From: an uncultured Bacteroidales bacterium
GTDB taxonomy: Bacteria > Bacteroidota > Bacteroidia > Bacteroidales > Muribaculaceae
Direction: 5' to 3'
Assembly: GCA_900539915.1 (NCBI GenBank)
Contig: UQDU01000035.1
Span: forward strand, 1 to 21,891
Length of the DNA: 21,891 nucleotides
The position numbers were made by a program, and so were the translations under genes. This document shows positions 15,174-21,850 of this stretch, piece after piece. How positions within the stretch are numbered: position 1 is the stretch's first letter; every line of letters begins with the position of its first letter. A model generated the notes under the pieces. It was not told the DNA's origin and ran no database searches. It saw only the letters and a list, made by a program, of their open reading frames with translations.

Positions 15174-16271
15174 TTATTTCTTGTATTTGGGTTGGTAGAA
15201 TCTCTTTTTGATGACCACGGCGGGCACGGTCTTGCGGCGTATCTGCACCTGCAGCTGTGTGCCCACGGCGGCAAAGCGGCTGTCGACCATCGCCATGGCT
15301 ATGGACTTGCCGAGGGATATTGAGCGGTAGCCGGTGGTGACGGTGCCGATTTCGTTGCCGTCAGGGTCGAGCACCTGATAGCCGTGGCGCGCTATGCCCG
15401 GGCCGAGCAGATCCAGCCCTACGAGCTTGCGCTGCAAGCCCTCGGCTTTCTGCTTCAGCAGGGCGTCGCGGCCTGTAAACGACGGTTTGTCAAACTTGAC
15501 AAACATGCCCAGCCCGGCCTCGAGCGGAGTGGTCAGTTCGGTCAGCTCGTCGCCGTAGAGGGGCAGTCCGGCCTCGAAGCGCAAAGTGTCACGGCATCCG
15601 AGGCCGCAGGGGACGCAACGGTCCGACGCGGTCAGCTTGTCCCACATCGCGGCAATGAGCCGGGGCGATGCGTAGATTTCAAATCCGTCCTCGCCGGTGT
15701 AGCCTGTGCGGCTGACGAGTATTTTCTCGCCGTCATGCTCGCGGACGTCAAAGGTGTAAAATTCCAGACCGTCACAGCCGATGCCGAGCACGTCGGCCAT
15801 GACCGATGCCGACAGCGGACCCTGCACGGCCAGCTGCGCCGCAGATTCGCACAGGTCGTCGATGGCCACGTCGCGGCCCTCGGCTCGGGCGCGTATCCAG
15901 GCTATGTCCTTGTCGATGTTTCCGGCATTGATGACGAGCAGGAATGTGTCAGAGGCGATTTTGTAGACGAGCAGGTCGTCGATGACACCGCCGTCGGGGA
16001 GCAGCATCATGCCGTAGAGAATCTTGCCGTCGGACATGCCACTGACATCGTTAGTGAAGATTTCGTTGACGAAGGCCTCGGCATCCGCGCCGCTGACCAT
16101 CACCTCGCCCATGTGCGAGACGTCAAACACTCCGCATGACTGCCGCACGGCGTTATGCTCCTCCTCTATGCCGGCATACTGGATGGGCATGTGCCACCCG
16201 GCAAAGGGGCTCATCAGCGCACCCATCGCCTCGTGGCGGTCGTGGAGACATGTTTTCTTGAGGTTTTCCAT
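15174..16271 (-). CDS. gcvT: Aminomethyltransferase (T-protein)
   Basis: This 365-residue protein is full length for GcvT, which releases ammonia from aminomethyl-GcvH and forms 5,10-methylene-tetrahydrofolate. Diagnostic blocks are SPFAGWHMPIQY near 21-32, GVFDVSHMGEV near 47-57, SRTGYTGEDGFEIY around 208-221, and LRFEAGLPLYGDEL around 253-266. The basic tail ends RRKTVPAVVIKKRFYQPKYKK. It is the second gene of the operon, 6 bp after lplA and 40 bp before gcvH. Confidence 0.98.
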   Translation of the reverse strand: MENLKKTCLHDRHEAMGALMSPFAGWHMPIQYAGIEEEHNAVRQSCGVFDVSHMGEVMVSGADAEAFVNEIFTNDVSGMSDGKILYGMMLLPDGGVIDDLLVYKIASDTFLLVINAGNIDKDIAWIRARAEGRDVAIDDLCESAAQLAVQGPLSASVMADVLGIGCDGLEFYTFDVREHDGEKILVSRTGYTGEDGFEIYASPRLIAAMWDKLTASDRCVPCGLGCRDTLRFEAGLPLYGDELTELTTPLEAGLGMFVKFDKPSFTGRDALLKQKAEGLQRKLVGLDLLGPGIARHGYQVLDPDGNEIGTVTTGYRSISLGKSIAMAMVDSRFAAVGTQLQVQIRRKTVPAVVIKKRFYQPKYKK

Positions 16272-16277
16272 AAGGTA

Positions 16278-17222
16278 TCAGTTGAGATGTGGTAAAATCA
16301 CGTTGCAGGGATATTCCGCCGGCAGCTCGCCGGGCATGCGGCCTTGCAGCTCCCGGGTCAGGAGCGCACTGAGGTCGTCGGTGGCCATCACATCGCCGGT
16401 GGCGGTGACTGACCGGATGCGGCCGTCGGCTCCGAGGGCCATGCTGACGTTGAGCCATCCCTGGCCGGGCAGATGGAAGCGGCTCACGGGGGCGAGGTGA
16501 CGCCGCCCTTCGAGCCATCCGGGGCGGTAGTATGACGCTTCGATGGCACGGACGGCGGCCTCATCGTCAGGGGTCAGACGGCGCACGTCATCGGCCAGAC
16601 GCTGCTCGGCCACGCGGCGGAACTCTTCGGCCGGCATGTCAAGCCAGCGGTTCAGGCAGGTCACTCGCGACCTGACGGACTTCACGCCGTGAGATTCGAG
16701 TTTATGGGGCTGCGGTGTGAGGACCTTGGCCATGACTTCGGGATTGAAGTCGTAGAGGAGCGTGCCGTGGATGATGTGACGGCGGCGCCCTGTCAGATAG
16801 GAGTATCCGCTGACCTTGCAGCCGTCGACGGTCAGGTCGTTGCGACCCGACACACGGGCATCGACACCGAGAGAGCGGAGCAGCCCGGCGGTCTTGGATG
16901 TGAATCGGCCAAATGTGTCCTGAACGGTCTCCCCTGGCAGAGGAAACGCCATGTAGCTGAACATGATGTTGTCCATGTCGGCATACACCGCTCCGCCGCC
17001 GCTCTTGCGCCTGACGATGTCTATACCGTGGGCACGGCAATAAGCGGTGTCCACCTCGTCATGGAGCGACTGGTGACGCCCTATGATGACCGTGGGCTCC
17101 ACGCGCCACGTCATGAAATAATCGCCGTCGGATGCCGCATCGGCAGCGGCCCACTCTTCCATGGCAAGGTAAAATGCCAGCGGTCGCGGACTCTCGTCAT
17201 CAAGCCTCAGATGCGTTATCAT
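16278..17222 (-). CDS. lplA: Lipoate--protein ligase
   Basis: This 314-residue protein belongs to the LplA family, which attaches free lipoate to carrier lysines using ATP. The lipoate-binding motif RRKSGGGAVYADMDN is at 71-85 and the catalytic lysine is probably Lys136 in DGCKVSGYS. A C-terminal accessory region follows (about 220-314). It is the first gene of the glycine cleavage operon, with a strong promoter upstream and only 6 bp to gcvT. The context suggests it lipoylates GcvH from scavenged lipoate. An octanoyltransferase role is less likely but cannot be ruled out from sequence alone. Confidence 0.93.
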   Translation of the reverse strand: MITHLRLDDESPRPLAFYLAMEEWAAADAASDGDYFMTWRVEPTVIIGRHQSLHDEVDTAYCRAHGIDIVRRKSGGGAVYADMDNIMFSYMAFPLPGETVQDTFGRFTSKTAGLLRSLGVDARVSGRNDLTVDGCKVSGYSYLTGRRRHIIHGTLLYDFNPEVMAKVLTPQPHKLESHGVKSVRSRVTCLNRWLDMPAEEFRRVAEQRLADDVRRLTPDDEAAVRAIEASYYRPGWLEGRRHLAPVSRFHLPGQGWLNVSMALGADGRIRSVTATGDVMATDDLSALLTRELQGRMPGELPAEYPCNVILPHLN

Positions 17223-17267
17223 GGTATATTAAGGCGTATAAGTGATTTAGGAGTGAATCAGTATAGC

Positions 17268-17298
17268 CAAAGATAGGGAAACTTTTCATAACTGCAAA
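17268..17298 (-). promoter_or_regulatory. Promoter of the lplA-gcv-lpdA operon
   Basis: On the minus strand, TTTG (17295-17298) and TATCTTTG (17268-17275) are separated by exactly 19 bp, a complete match to the Bacteroidetes sigma-ABfr consensus (TTTG-N19-TAnnTTTG). The inferred start, near 17262, gives a leader of about 40 nt. I see no glycine riboswitch in the leader. Confidence 0.85.
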
Positions 17299-17314
17299 AA
17301 CTTTCGTATCTTCA
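17284..17314 (+). promoter_or_regulatory. Candidate promoter of the small lipoprotein gene
   Basis: On the plus strand, TTTC (17284-17287) and TATCTTCA (17307-17314) are 19 bp apart. This partly matches TTTG-N19-TAnnTTTG (one and two mismatches). It overlaps the operon promoter on the other strand, so the two divergent units may compete. Confidence 0.35.
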
Positions 17315-17357
17315 TGGCGTTAACTCCATATACATATCAATGCAATATCTTACAGCT

Positions 17358-17981
17358 ATGAAAAAATTTGCCTCCATCGCCGCCGCGCTGACCGCCATAG
17401 TGGCCCTGACCTCATGTAACGAAGCCGCAAAACTCGCCGCCGACACCGAAGGCTCGTGGAGCGGAGCACCCGAACAGTTCACGGTCAATGACGCGGCTGT
17501 GGCCACCATGACACCCATCTACACTTTCGTGCTCGGCGACGGCGACAAGGAGGGCGGCACAGTGACCGTATCGGCCCTCATATCGGCCACGATGCCCTAC
17601 ACGCCTCAGGCTCCCGAGGTAGTGCTGCCGTTCTCCATCACGGCATCGGCCATAGGCACGATTGAAGGCACATGGAAAGCGATGGATGACGACGACATTG
17701 CCTTCAACTTCAATTTCGACTCGCTCAACGTCAACGTCAACCCCGACAACATCACCCTGAGCGACAACGCCCTGACCGACCAGACACAATCCAACTGGGA
17801 GCAGTTCAAGCCGGCCTACATCAAGACTCTTGAAGCCCGCTTCTCCGATGCGATGCGTCTGCGCTTCATGGCCATCCGCGGCCTCGAGGACATCAAAATC
17901 AAGGACGACATCATGGAGTACGAATTTAACAACGTCAAAATGTACATGCACCGCGACGGCAACCTCACCCCCATAAAATAA
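17358..17981 (+). CDS. Small SPII lipoprotein of unknown function
   Basis: I start at MKKFASIAAALTAIVALTSC (207 residues); the in-frame ATG at 17340 would only add six residues ahead of the signal peptide. The lipobox is ALTSC, with the lipidated Cys at residue 20, followed by NEAAK. The mature part is beta-rich, with TEGSWSGAPEQF near 30-41, two similar GSW/GTW motifs (GTIEGTWKAMDDDD near 104-117) and acidic FNFDSLNVNVNPDN. This is loosely lipocalin-like, but I recognise no defined family. It is divergent from the gcv operon and convergent with the ATPase gene, and stands alone in transcription. Confidence 0.8.
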   Translation: MKKFASIAAALTAIVALTSCNEAAKLAADTEGSWSGAPEQFTVNDAAVATMTPIYTFVLGDGDKEGGTVTVSALISATMPYTPQAPEVVLPFSITASAIGTIEGTWKAMDDDDIAFNFNFDSLNVNVNPDNITLSDNALTDQTQSNWEQFKPAYIKTLEARFSDAMRLRFMAIRGLEDIKIKDDIMEYEFNNVKMYMHRDGNLTPIK

Positions 17982-17990
17982 CCGCCACCA

Positions 17991-18067
17991 ACTTAAGGAA
18001 CGCACCCTATCGCAGTATGGACATGCCACAATGCAATGTCACTGACTTAAGGAATGCACCCCTCGCA
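17991..18067. repeat. Tandem left modules of the palindromic repeat (copy B flank)
   Basis: ACTTAAGGAACGCACCCTAT, CGCAGTATGGACATGCCACA and ATGCAATGTC (17991-18040) are followed by a second copy beginning GACTTAAGGAATGCACCCCT at 18044. The first unit carries a half-palindrome (GGACATGCC followed by ACAATG), the second runs into the full palindrome. The same arrangement precedes copy C. Confidence 0.65.
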
Positions 18068-18149
18068 GTAGGGACATGCCATGGCATGTCTGCTGACGCA
18101 ACACCCTCATTAGCATGACTTTAGGCGACATGCCATGGCATGTCCCTAC
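18068..18149. repeat. BIME-like palindromic element, copy B
   Basis: The left foot GTAG (18068-18071) leads into GGGACATGCCATGGCATGTC (18071-18090), and the right arm GACATGCCATGGCATGTCCC (18127-18146) ends in TAC. The arms are perfect inverted repeats around a 36-nt spacer that differs from copy A by one base. The element lies between two convergent genes (the lipoprotein and the ATPase), a classic site for extragenic palindromes. Confidence 0.87.
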
Positions 18150-18216
18150 TACATGAGGACGCCATTCAAGCGTCCACGATTAAGTTAGTGGCACTACTGC
18201 CATGGGGGCGGAGGGG

Positions 18217-20133
18217 TCAGGTGCGGCTGACGGCCATGGCGCGGATGGCGTTGAGGACGGCGAGGACCATCACGCCGACGTCGGCGAAGATGGCGAGCCA
18301 CATGTTGACGATGCCGAAGACGCCGAGCACGAGGCATGCGCCCTTGATGCCGAGGGCCATGACGATGTTTTGCCAGACTATGCGGATGCACTTGCGCGAG
18401 ATGCGTATGGCTTTGCCTATCTTGAGGGGGTTGTCGTCCATCAGCACCACGTCGGCGGCCTCTATGGCGGCATCGCTGCCCATGGCCCCCATGGCTATGC
18501 CTATGTCGGCGCGTGACAGCACCGGGGCATCGTTGATGCCGTCGCCCACAAACGCTACCTTGCCGCTGCCATCAGCAGCCGACGCCATCACCTCCTCGAG
18601 GCGCATCACCTTGTCGGCTGGCAGCAGCTGGCTGTAGACCCTGTCTATGCCGAGGCTGCGCCCCACTTGCTCCGCCACGGCCCGGGTGTCGCCGGTCAGC
18701 ATCACAGTGCGGTCCACGCCCGAGCGGCGCAGGTCAGCGATGGCGGCCTTGGCATCAGGCTTCTCCACATCGCCCATGACTATGTGACCGCTGTAGCCGC
18801 CGTCAATGGCCAGGTGCACGATGGTACCGGCGGTGTGGCAGCGGCACGGAGCGAGTCCGAGCGACTCCATCAGACGGTCGTTGCCGGCGGCGACAGTGCG
18901 TCCGTCGATAGTCGCCGTGACGCCGTGGCCGCTGAGTTCGGTGATGCCGCCCATGCGTGAGAGGTCCACCTCACGTCCGTAGGCTTCGCGGAGCGACCGC
19001 CCCACGGGGTGGGTGGAGGCAGACTCGGCCATAGCCGCCGACTCGAGCAACGCCGCCGCATCGGCCTCGCTGAGGGAGCGGTCGTGCATGTCGTGGATGG
19101 CGTTGACCTCAAAAACGCCCCGGGTCAACGTGCCGGTCTTGTCAAACACCACTGTCTTCACCTTCGACAACGCCTCAAGGATATTCGCCCCCTTGACCAG
19201 AATGCCCTGACGGCTCGCGCCGCCGATGCCGGCAAAAAACGACAGGGGGATGCTCACCACCAGAGCGCACGGGCAGCTGATCACGAGAAATGTCAGGGCA
19301 CGGTAGACCCACGGCTCAAACGCCGCGAATCCCAGAGGCGCACTCCCGGCAAGTATCATCACCAGCGGAGGGAGCACCGCCAGAGCCAGAGCGCCGTAAC
19401 ATACGGCAGGGGTGTAGACCCGTGCAAACCGGGCTATGAAATTTTCCGACCGTGACTTGCGCGACGCGGAGTCCTCCACGAGTTCAAGAATCTTCGACAC
19501 CGTGGACTCGCCGAACGCCTTGGTGGTGCGGACGCGGAGCACACCTGACATATTGATGCTGCCGCTGATGACCTCATCGCCCTGCGCCACCTCCCGGGGC
19601 AATGACTCGCCGGTGAGCGCGGAAGTGTCGAGCGACGACTCTCCGCCGCTCACTATGCCGTCGATGGGTATCTTCTCGCCGGGCTGCACCACTATGATGT
19701 CGCCCACAGCCACATCGTCAGGGTCAACCCTCACCAACGCCCCGTCACGCTCCACATTGGCATAATCGGGGCGGATGTCCATCAGGGCGGCTATGCTGCG
19801 ACGGCTGCGCCCTACGGCATATGACTGGAACAGTTCGCCGGTCTGGTAGAAAAGCATCACCGCTATCGCCTCCAGATAGTCGCCGCTGCGCTCGTAGATG
19901 GCGAGCGCGAAGGCCCCGACAGTAGCCACAGCCATCAGGAAATTCTCGTCAAACACACGTCCGTTGACTATGCCCGACCAGGCCTTGCGGAGTATGTCGT
20001 GGCCGATGACAAAATAGATGGCCAGATAGAGGGCGAGCCTCAGCCAGCCCGAAGTATCGAGAAACTGCACGCCCACAGCCATCACCACAGTGATGACGAT
20101 GCGCACGAGCATATTGCGTTGCTTCCTGTTCAT
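18217..20133 (-). CDS. P1B-type heavy-metal ATPase (Zn/Cd/Pb exporter type)
   Basis: I start at MNRKQRNMLVR (638 residues); the frame extends 15 residues further upstream without a signal that favours it. This inner-membrane pump uses ATP to export metal ions. Motifs are SALTGES at 171-177, the metal-binding CPC at 287-289 in a membrane helix, the phosphorylated Asp331 in DKTGTLT, the HP pair at 375-376 and GDGINDAP at 530-537. Lys597 (NIVMALGIKG) and Asp618 (ADVGVMVLAVLN) in the last helices mark the P1B-2 class (Zn2+, Cd2+, Pb2+). There is no N-terminal HMA domain; one is encoded separately just upstream. PCRCH (429-433) is an extra Cys/His cluster. Confidence 0.95.
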   Translation of the reverse strand: MNRKQRNMLVRIVITVVMAVGVQFLDTSGWLRLALYLAIYFVIGHDILRKAWSGIVNGRVFDENFLMAVATVGAFALAIYERSGDYLEAIAVMLFYQTGELFQSYAVGRSRRSIAALMDIRPDYANVERDGALVRVDPDDVAVGDIIVVQPGEKIPIDGIVSGGESSLDTSALTGESLPREVAQGDEVISGSINMSGVLRVRTTKAFGESTVSKILELVEDSASRKSRSENFIARFARVYTPAVCYGALALAVLPPLVMILAGSAPLGFAAFEPWVYRALTFLVISCPCALVVSIPLSFFAGIGGASRQGILVKGANILEALSKVKTVVFDKTGTLTRGVFEVNAIHDMHDRSLSEADAAALLESAAMAESASTHPVGRSLREAYGREVDLSRMGGITELSGHGVTATIDGRTVAAGNDRLMESLGLAPCRCHTAGTIVHLAIDGGYSGHIVMGDVEKPDAKAAIADLRRSGVDRTVMLTGDTRAVAEQVGRSLGIDRVYSQLLPADKVMRLEEVMASAADGSGKVAFVGDGINDAPVLSRADIGIAMGAMGSDAAIEAADVVLMDDNPLKIGKAIRISRKCIRIVWQNIVMALGIKGACLVLGVFGIVNMWLAIFADVGVMVLAVLNAIRAMAVSRT

Positions 20134-20185
20134 TGTCTTTATATTATATGAGTGAATTGACGACCGGTGCCGCCGCAACGAGGCA

Positions 20186-20401
20186 TCACAGCAGACGGAA
20201 ATCGGGCTCTATCTTCTTGGCCGTCTTTTTGACCGCCTCCATCACCGCGGCCTCGTCGGCCCCCTCGTCAAATGCAATCTTCATCTTCTGGGTCATAAAG
20301 GAAATCGAGGCATCCTCCACCCCTGCTATTTTCTTGACCGCCGCCTCTATGAGGTTGGCACAATTGGCGCAGTCCACTTCGATTCTGAAAGTCTTGCTCA
20401 T
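20186..20401 (-). CDS. Stand-alone HMA-domain metal-binding protein
   Basis: This 71-residue protein is a single heavy-metal-associated (HMA) domain. The metal-binding motif is DCANCA at about 10-15 (CxxC), followed by the usual beta-alpha-beta-beta-alpha-beta pattern (VKKIAGVEDASISFMTQKMKIAF). It has no signal peptide, so it is cytoplasmic. It lies 52 bp upstream of the ATPase gene, which lacks its own HMA domain, so it probably delivers metal to the pump or acts as its detached sensor domain. The operon promoter and the 7-1-7 operator lie upstream. Confidence 0.93.
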   Translation of the reverse strand: MSKTFRIEVDCANCANLIEAAVKKIAGVEDASISFMTQKMKIAFDEGADEAAVMEAVKKTAKKIEPDFRLL

Positions 20402-20456
20402 GATTGTCTATGCTTTGTTTTGTGAGGTTATTGCTGTCGTTTCTTTTTTACGATGG

Positions 20457-20464
20457 CAAAGTTA
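20457..20464 (-). promoter_or_regulatory. -7 box of the HMA-ATPase operon
   Basis: The minus strand has TAACTTTG, a full TAnnTTTG match. The -33 position falls inside the 20477-20491 palindrome and has no clear TTTG. Transcription would begin near 20452, leaving a leader of about 50 nt. Confidence 0.6.
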
Positions 20465-20476
20465 CCTCATCAACCC

Positions 20477-20491
20477 TGCAACCCGGTTGCA
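20477..20491. promoter_or_regulatory. Candidate Fur-family operator (7-1-7 palindrome)
   Basis: TGCAACC-C-GGTTGCA is a perfect 7-1-7 inverted repeat, the arrangement shared by Fur, Zur and PerR boxes. Its centre (20484) lies 20 bp from the -7 box of the HMA-ATPase operon and 21 bp from the -7 box of the regulator gene, so it covers both -33 regions. That the Fur-type protein binds it is inference. Confidence 0.6.
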
Positions 20492-20504
20492 TTTATTTTT
20501 TCAC

Positions 20505-20512
20505 TAAATTTG
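20505..20512 (+). promoter_or_regulatory. -7 box of the Fur-family regulator gene
   Basis: The plus strand has TAAATTTG, a full TAnnTTTG match, ending only 4 nt before the ATG at 20517. The -33 position falls in the palindrome at 20477-20491. A transcript starting at the usual distance would have little or no 5' leader. Confidence 0.55.
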
Positions 20513-20516
20513 CGAT

Positions 20517-20936
20517 ATGAAACAAGCAGCAGACATCCTCGCAGCAAAAAGCGTCAAGTCAACCCCCAACCGCCTCCTCGTGCTCCATGCGCTCCTGCGT
20601 GCCGGCCACCCCGTCAGCCTGACCGACCTCGAGACCGACCTCGAGACCATGGACCGCTCCAGCATATTCCGCGTCCTGACCCTCTTCGGCAGCCACGACA
20701 TAGTCCACAGCATAGAGGACGGCAGCGGCTCGCTGAAATACGAAGTGTGTCACGGCGAACACAGTTGTACCGTCGACGACATGCACGTCCACTTCTACTG
20801 CGAATCATGCCAGCGCACCACCTGCTTCGAGGACATCCACATCCCTCAGGTCCCCCTCCCCCCCGGCTACCACCCACGCTCCGTCAACTACATGGTCAAA
20901 GGCCTCTGCCCCACCTGCTCCGCCAAAACTCGCTGA
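20517..20936 (+). CDS. Fur-family transcriptional regulator (probably metal-sensing)
   Basis: This 139-residue protein has the Fur layout. The N-terminal winged helix spans about 1-80 (STPNRLLVLHALL, then RSSIFRVLTLF as recognition helix). The C-terminal metal-binding and dimer domain contains HGEHSC at 79-84 and HVHFYCESC at 90-98. The structural zinc site is Cys95/Cys98 with Cys131/Cys134. The start chosen gives the full N-terminal helix; the next Met lies inside the HTH. It is divergent from the HMA-ATPase operon with a shared 7-1-7 palindrome, which suggests it represses that operon and itself. Whether it senses Zn, Fe or another metal cannot be decided here. Confidence 0.9.
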   Translation: MKQAADILAAKSVKSTPNRLLVLHALLRAGHPVSLTDLETDLETMDRSSIFRVLTLFGSHDIVHSIEDGSGSLKYEVCHGEHSCTVDDMHVHFYCESCQRTTCFEDIHIPQVPLPPGYHPRSVNYMVKGLCPTCSAKTR

Positions 20937-20975
20937 CACTGACGTTTTCGCATGGCGTGGCCCACTGTGCCCGTT

Positions 20976-20983
20976 TATCTTTG
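20976..20983 (+). promoter_or_regulatory. -7 box of the DUF4373 gene
   Basis: TATCTTTG fully matches TAnnTTTG and lies 43 bp before the ATG. No convincing TTTG is seen 19-21 bp upstream. Confidence 0.45.
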
Positions 20984-21026
20984 ACTGTATTACATCAACA
21001 CACAAACAATCAAAGACTCATCCACT

Positions 21027-21850
21027 ATGGCACGACCGGCAAAACCAGGCATCGACTACTTCCCCTTTGACACCGATTTCTTCTCCGACCTGCGCATACG
21101 CAAGCTCATCCGCTACCAGGGAGGCGAAGCCGTCACCGTCTATCTCATGCTGCTCTCCAACATCTACCGCAACGGCTACTACATCCGCTGGGACGAGAGC
21201 CTCCCGTTCATTTTATCCGAGCAGTCGGGCTACGAAGAAGACTACATAATCAAGGTCATCGGCTACTGCCTCGACATCGGCCTGCTCCACAAACCCCTCT
21301 ACGACTCCGCCCGAGTGCTCACATCGCGTGCCATCCAGGAGCGTTACCACACAATATGCACCCAGTGCCACCGCACAAACACCATCTCTGACTATTCGCT
21401 CATTAAGTCGGAAGAAACCCCGGTTAAGTCGGAGGAAACCCCCATTAAGTCGGAAGAAACCCCGGTTAAGTCGGAAGAAACCCCCATTAAGTCGGAAGAA
21501 ATACCACAAAGAAAAGAAAATAAAAATAAATCAAACAAAACATCATCTGACGATGATGTTGAAAGTAAAGCGCCGGACTCCACCACACCGACGACGGATT
21601 TTCTTAACAAGGGCTCTCTCAACGGCAGCTCCGCTGCCCCCTCCAATACGATAGACGCAACCCTCGCATGGGTGGGCGGCAACGCTGACAAGCTCGCACG
21701 CGAATGCAACACCCTCCCCGACACCGTGCTCCAATACGCCCGTCAGGTAGCCCGGAGCTGGCGCATGACAGGCGAGTGGGACCGCGCCAAGCCCAACACC
21801 CACATGGCCTCAGCCATCAAAGCCCGCATACGCAAACACCGCGACAACCC
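21027..21850 (+). CDS. DUF4373-like (Lin1244/Lin1753 N-terminal) protein, 3' end missing
   Basis: The start MARPAKPGIDYFPFDTDFF and the run KLIRYQGGEAVTVYLMLL fit the DUF4373 (Lin1244/Lin1753 N-terminal) family, DnaD-like proteins tied to replication or phage-type loci. Genomic sequence supports about 274 residues, ending at KHRDNP; the last codon before the adapter is incomplete. Beyond it, the frame reads CLLYTSDAADDKA, a translation of the sequencing adapter, so the true C-terminus is unknown. A linker at residues 126-160 has five tandem 7-residue repeats (I/V-KSEETP), followed by a basic stretch (QRKENKNKSNK) and an acidic one. The C-terminal ARQVARSWRMTGEWDRAKP resembles DnaD-type tails. 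Confidence 0.8.
21402..21506 (+). repeat. 21-bp in-frame tandem repeat (5 units)
   Basis: Five units of 21 bp encode (I/V)KSEETP, the last diverging to IKSEEIP. Units 1 and 3 begin ATT and end CCG, and units 2 and 4 begin GTT and end CCC. This gives a 42-bp higher-order period, which suggests duplication of a two-unit block. Gain or loss of units keeps the frame. Confidence 0.9.

Noticed and set aside
17223..17267. Glycine riboswitch before the gcv operon
   Set aside because: The leader is only about 40 nt and AT-rich, too short for the conserved glycine aptamer folds.
21402..21506. Possible CRISPR array
   Set aside because: The repeats are contiguous, without unique spacers, and are in frame with an open gene, so they are a coding tandem repeat.
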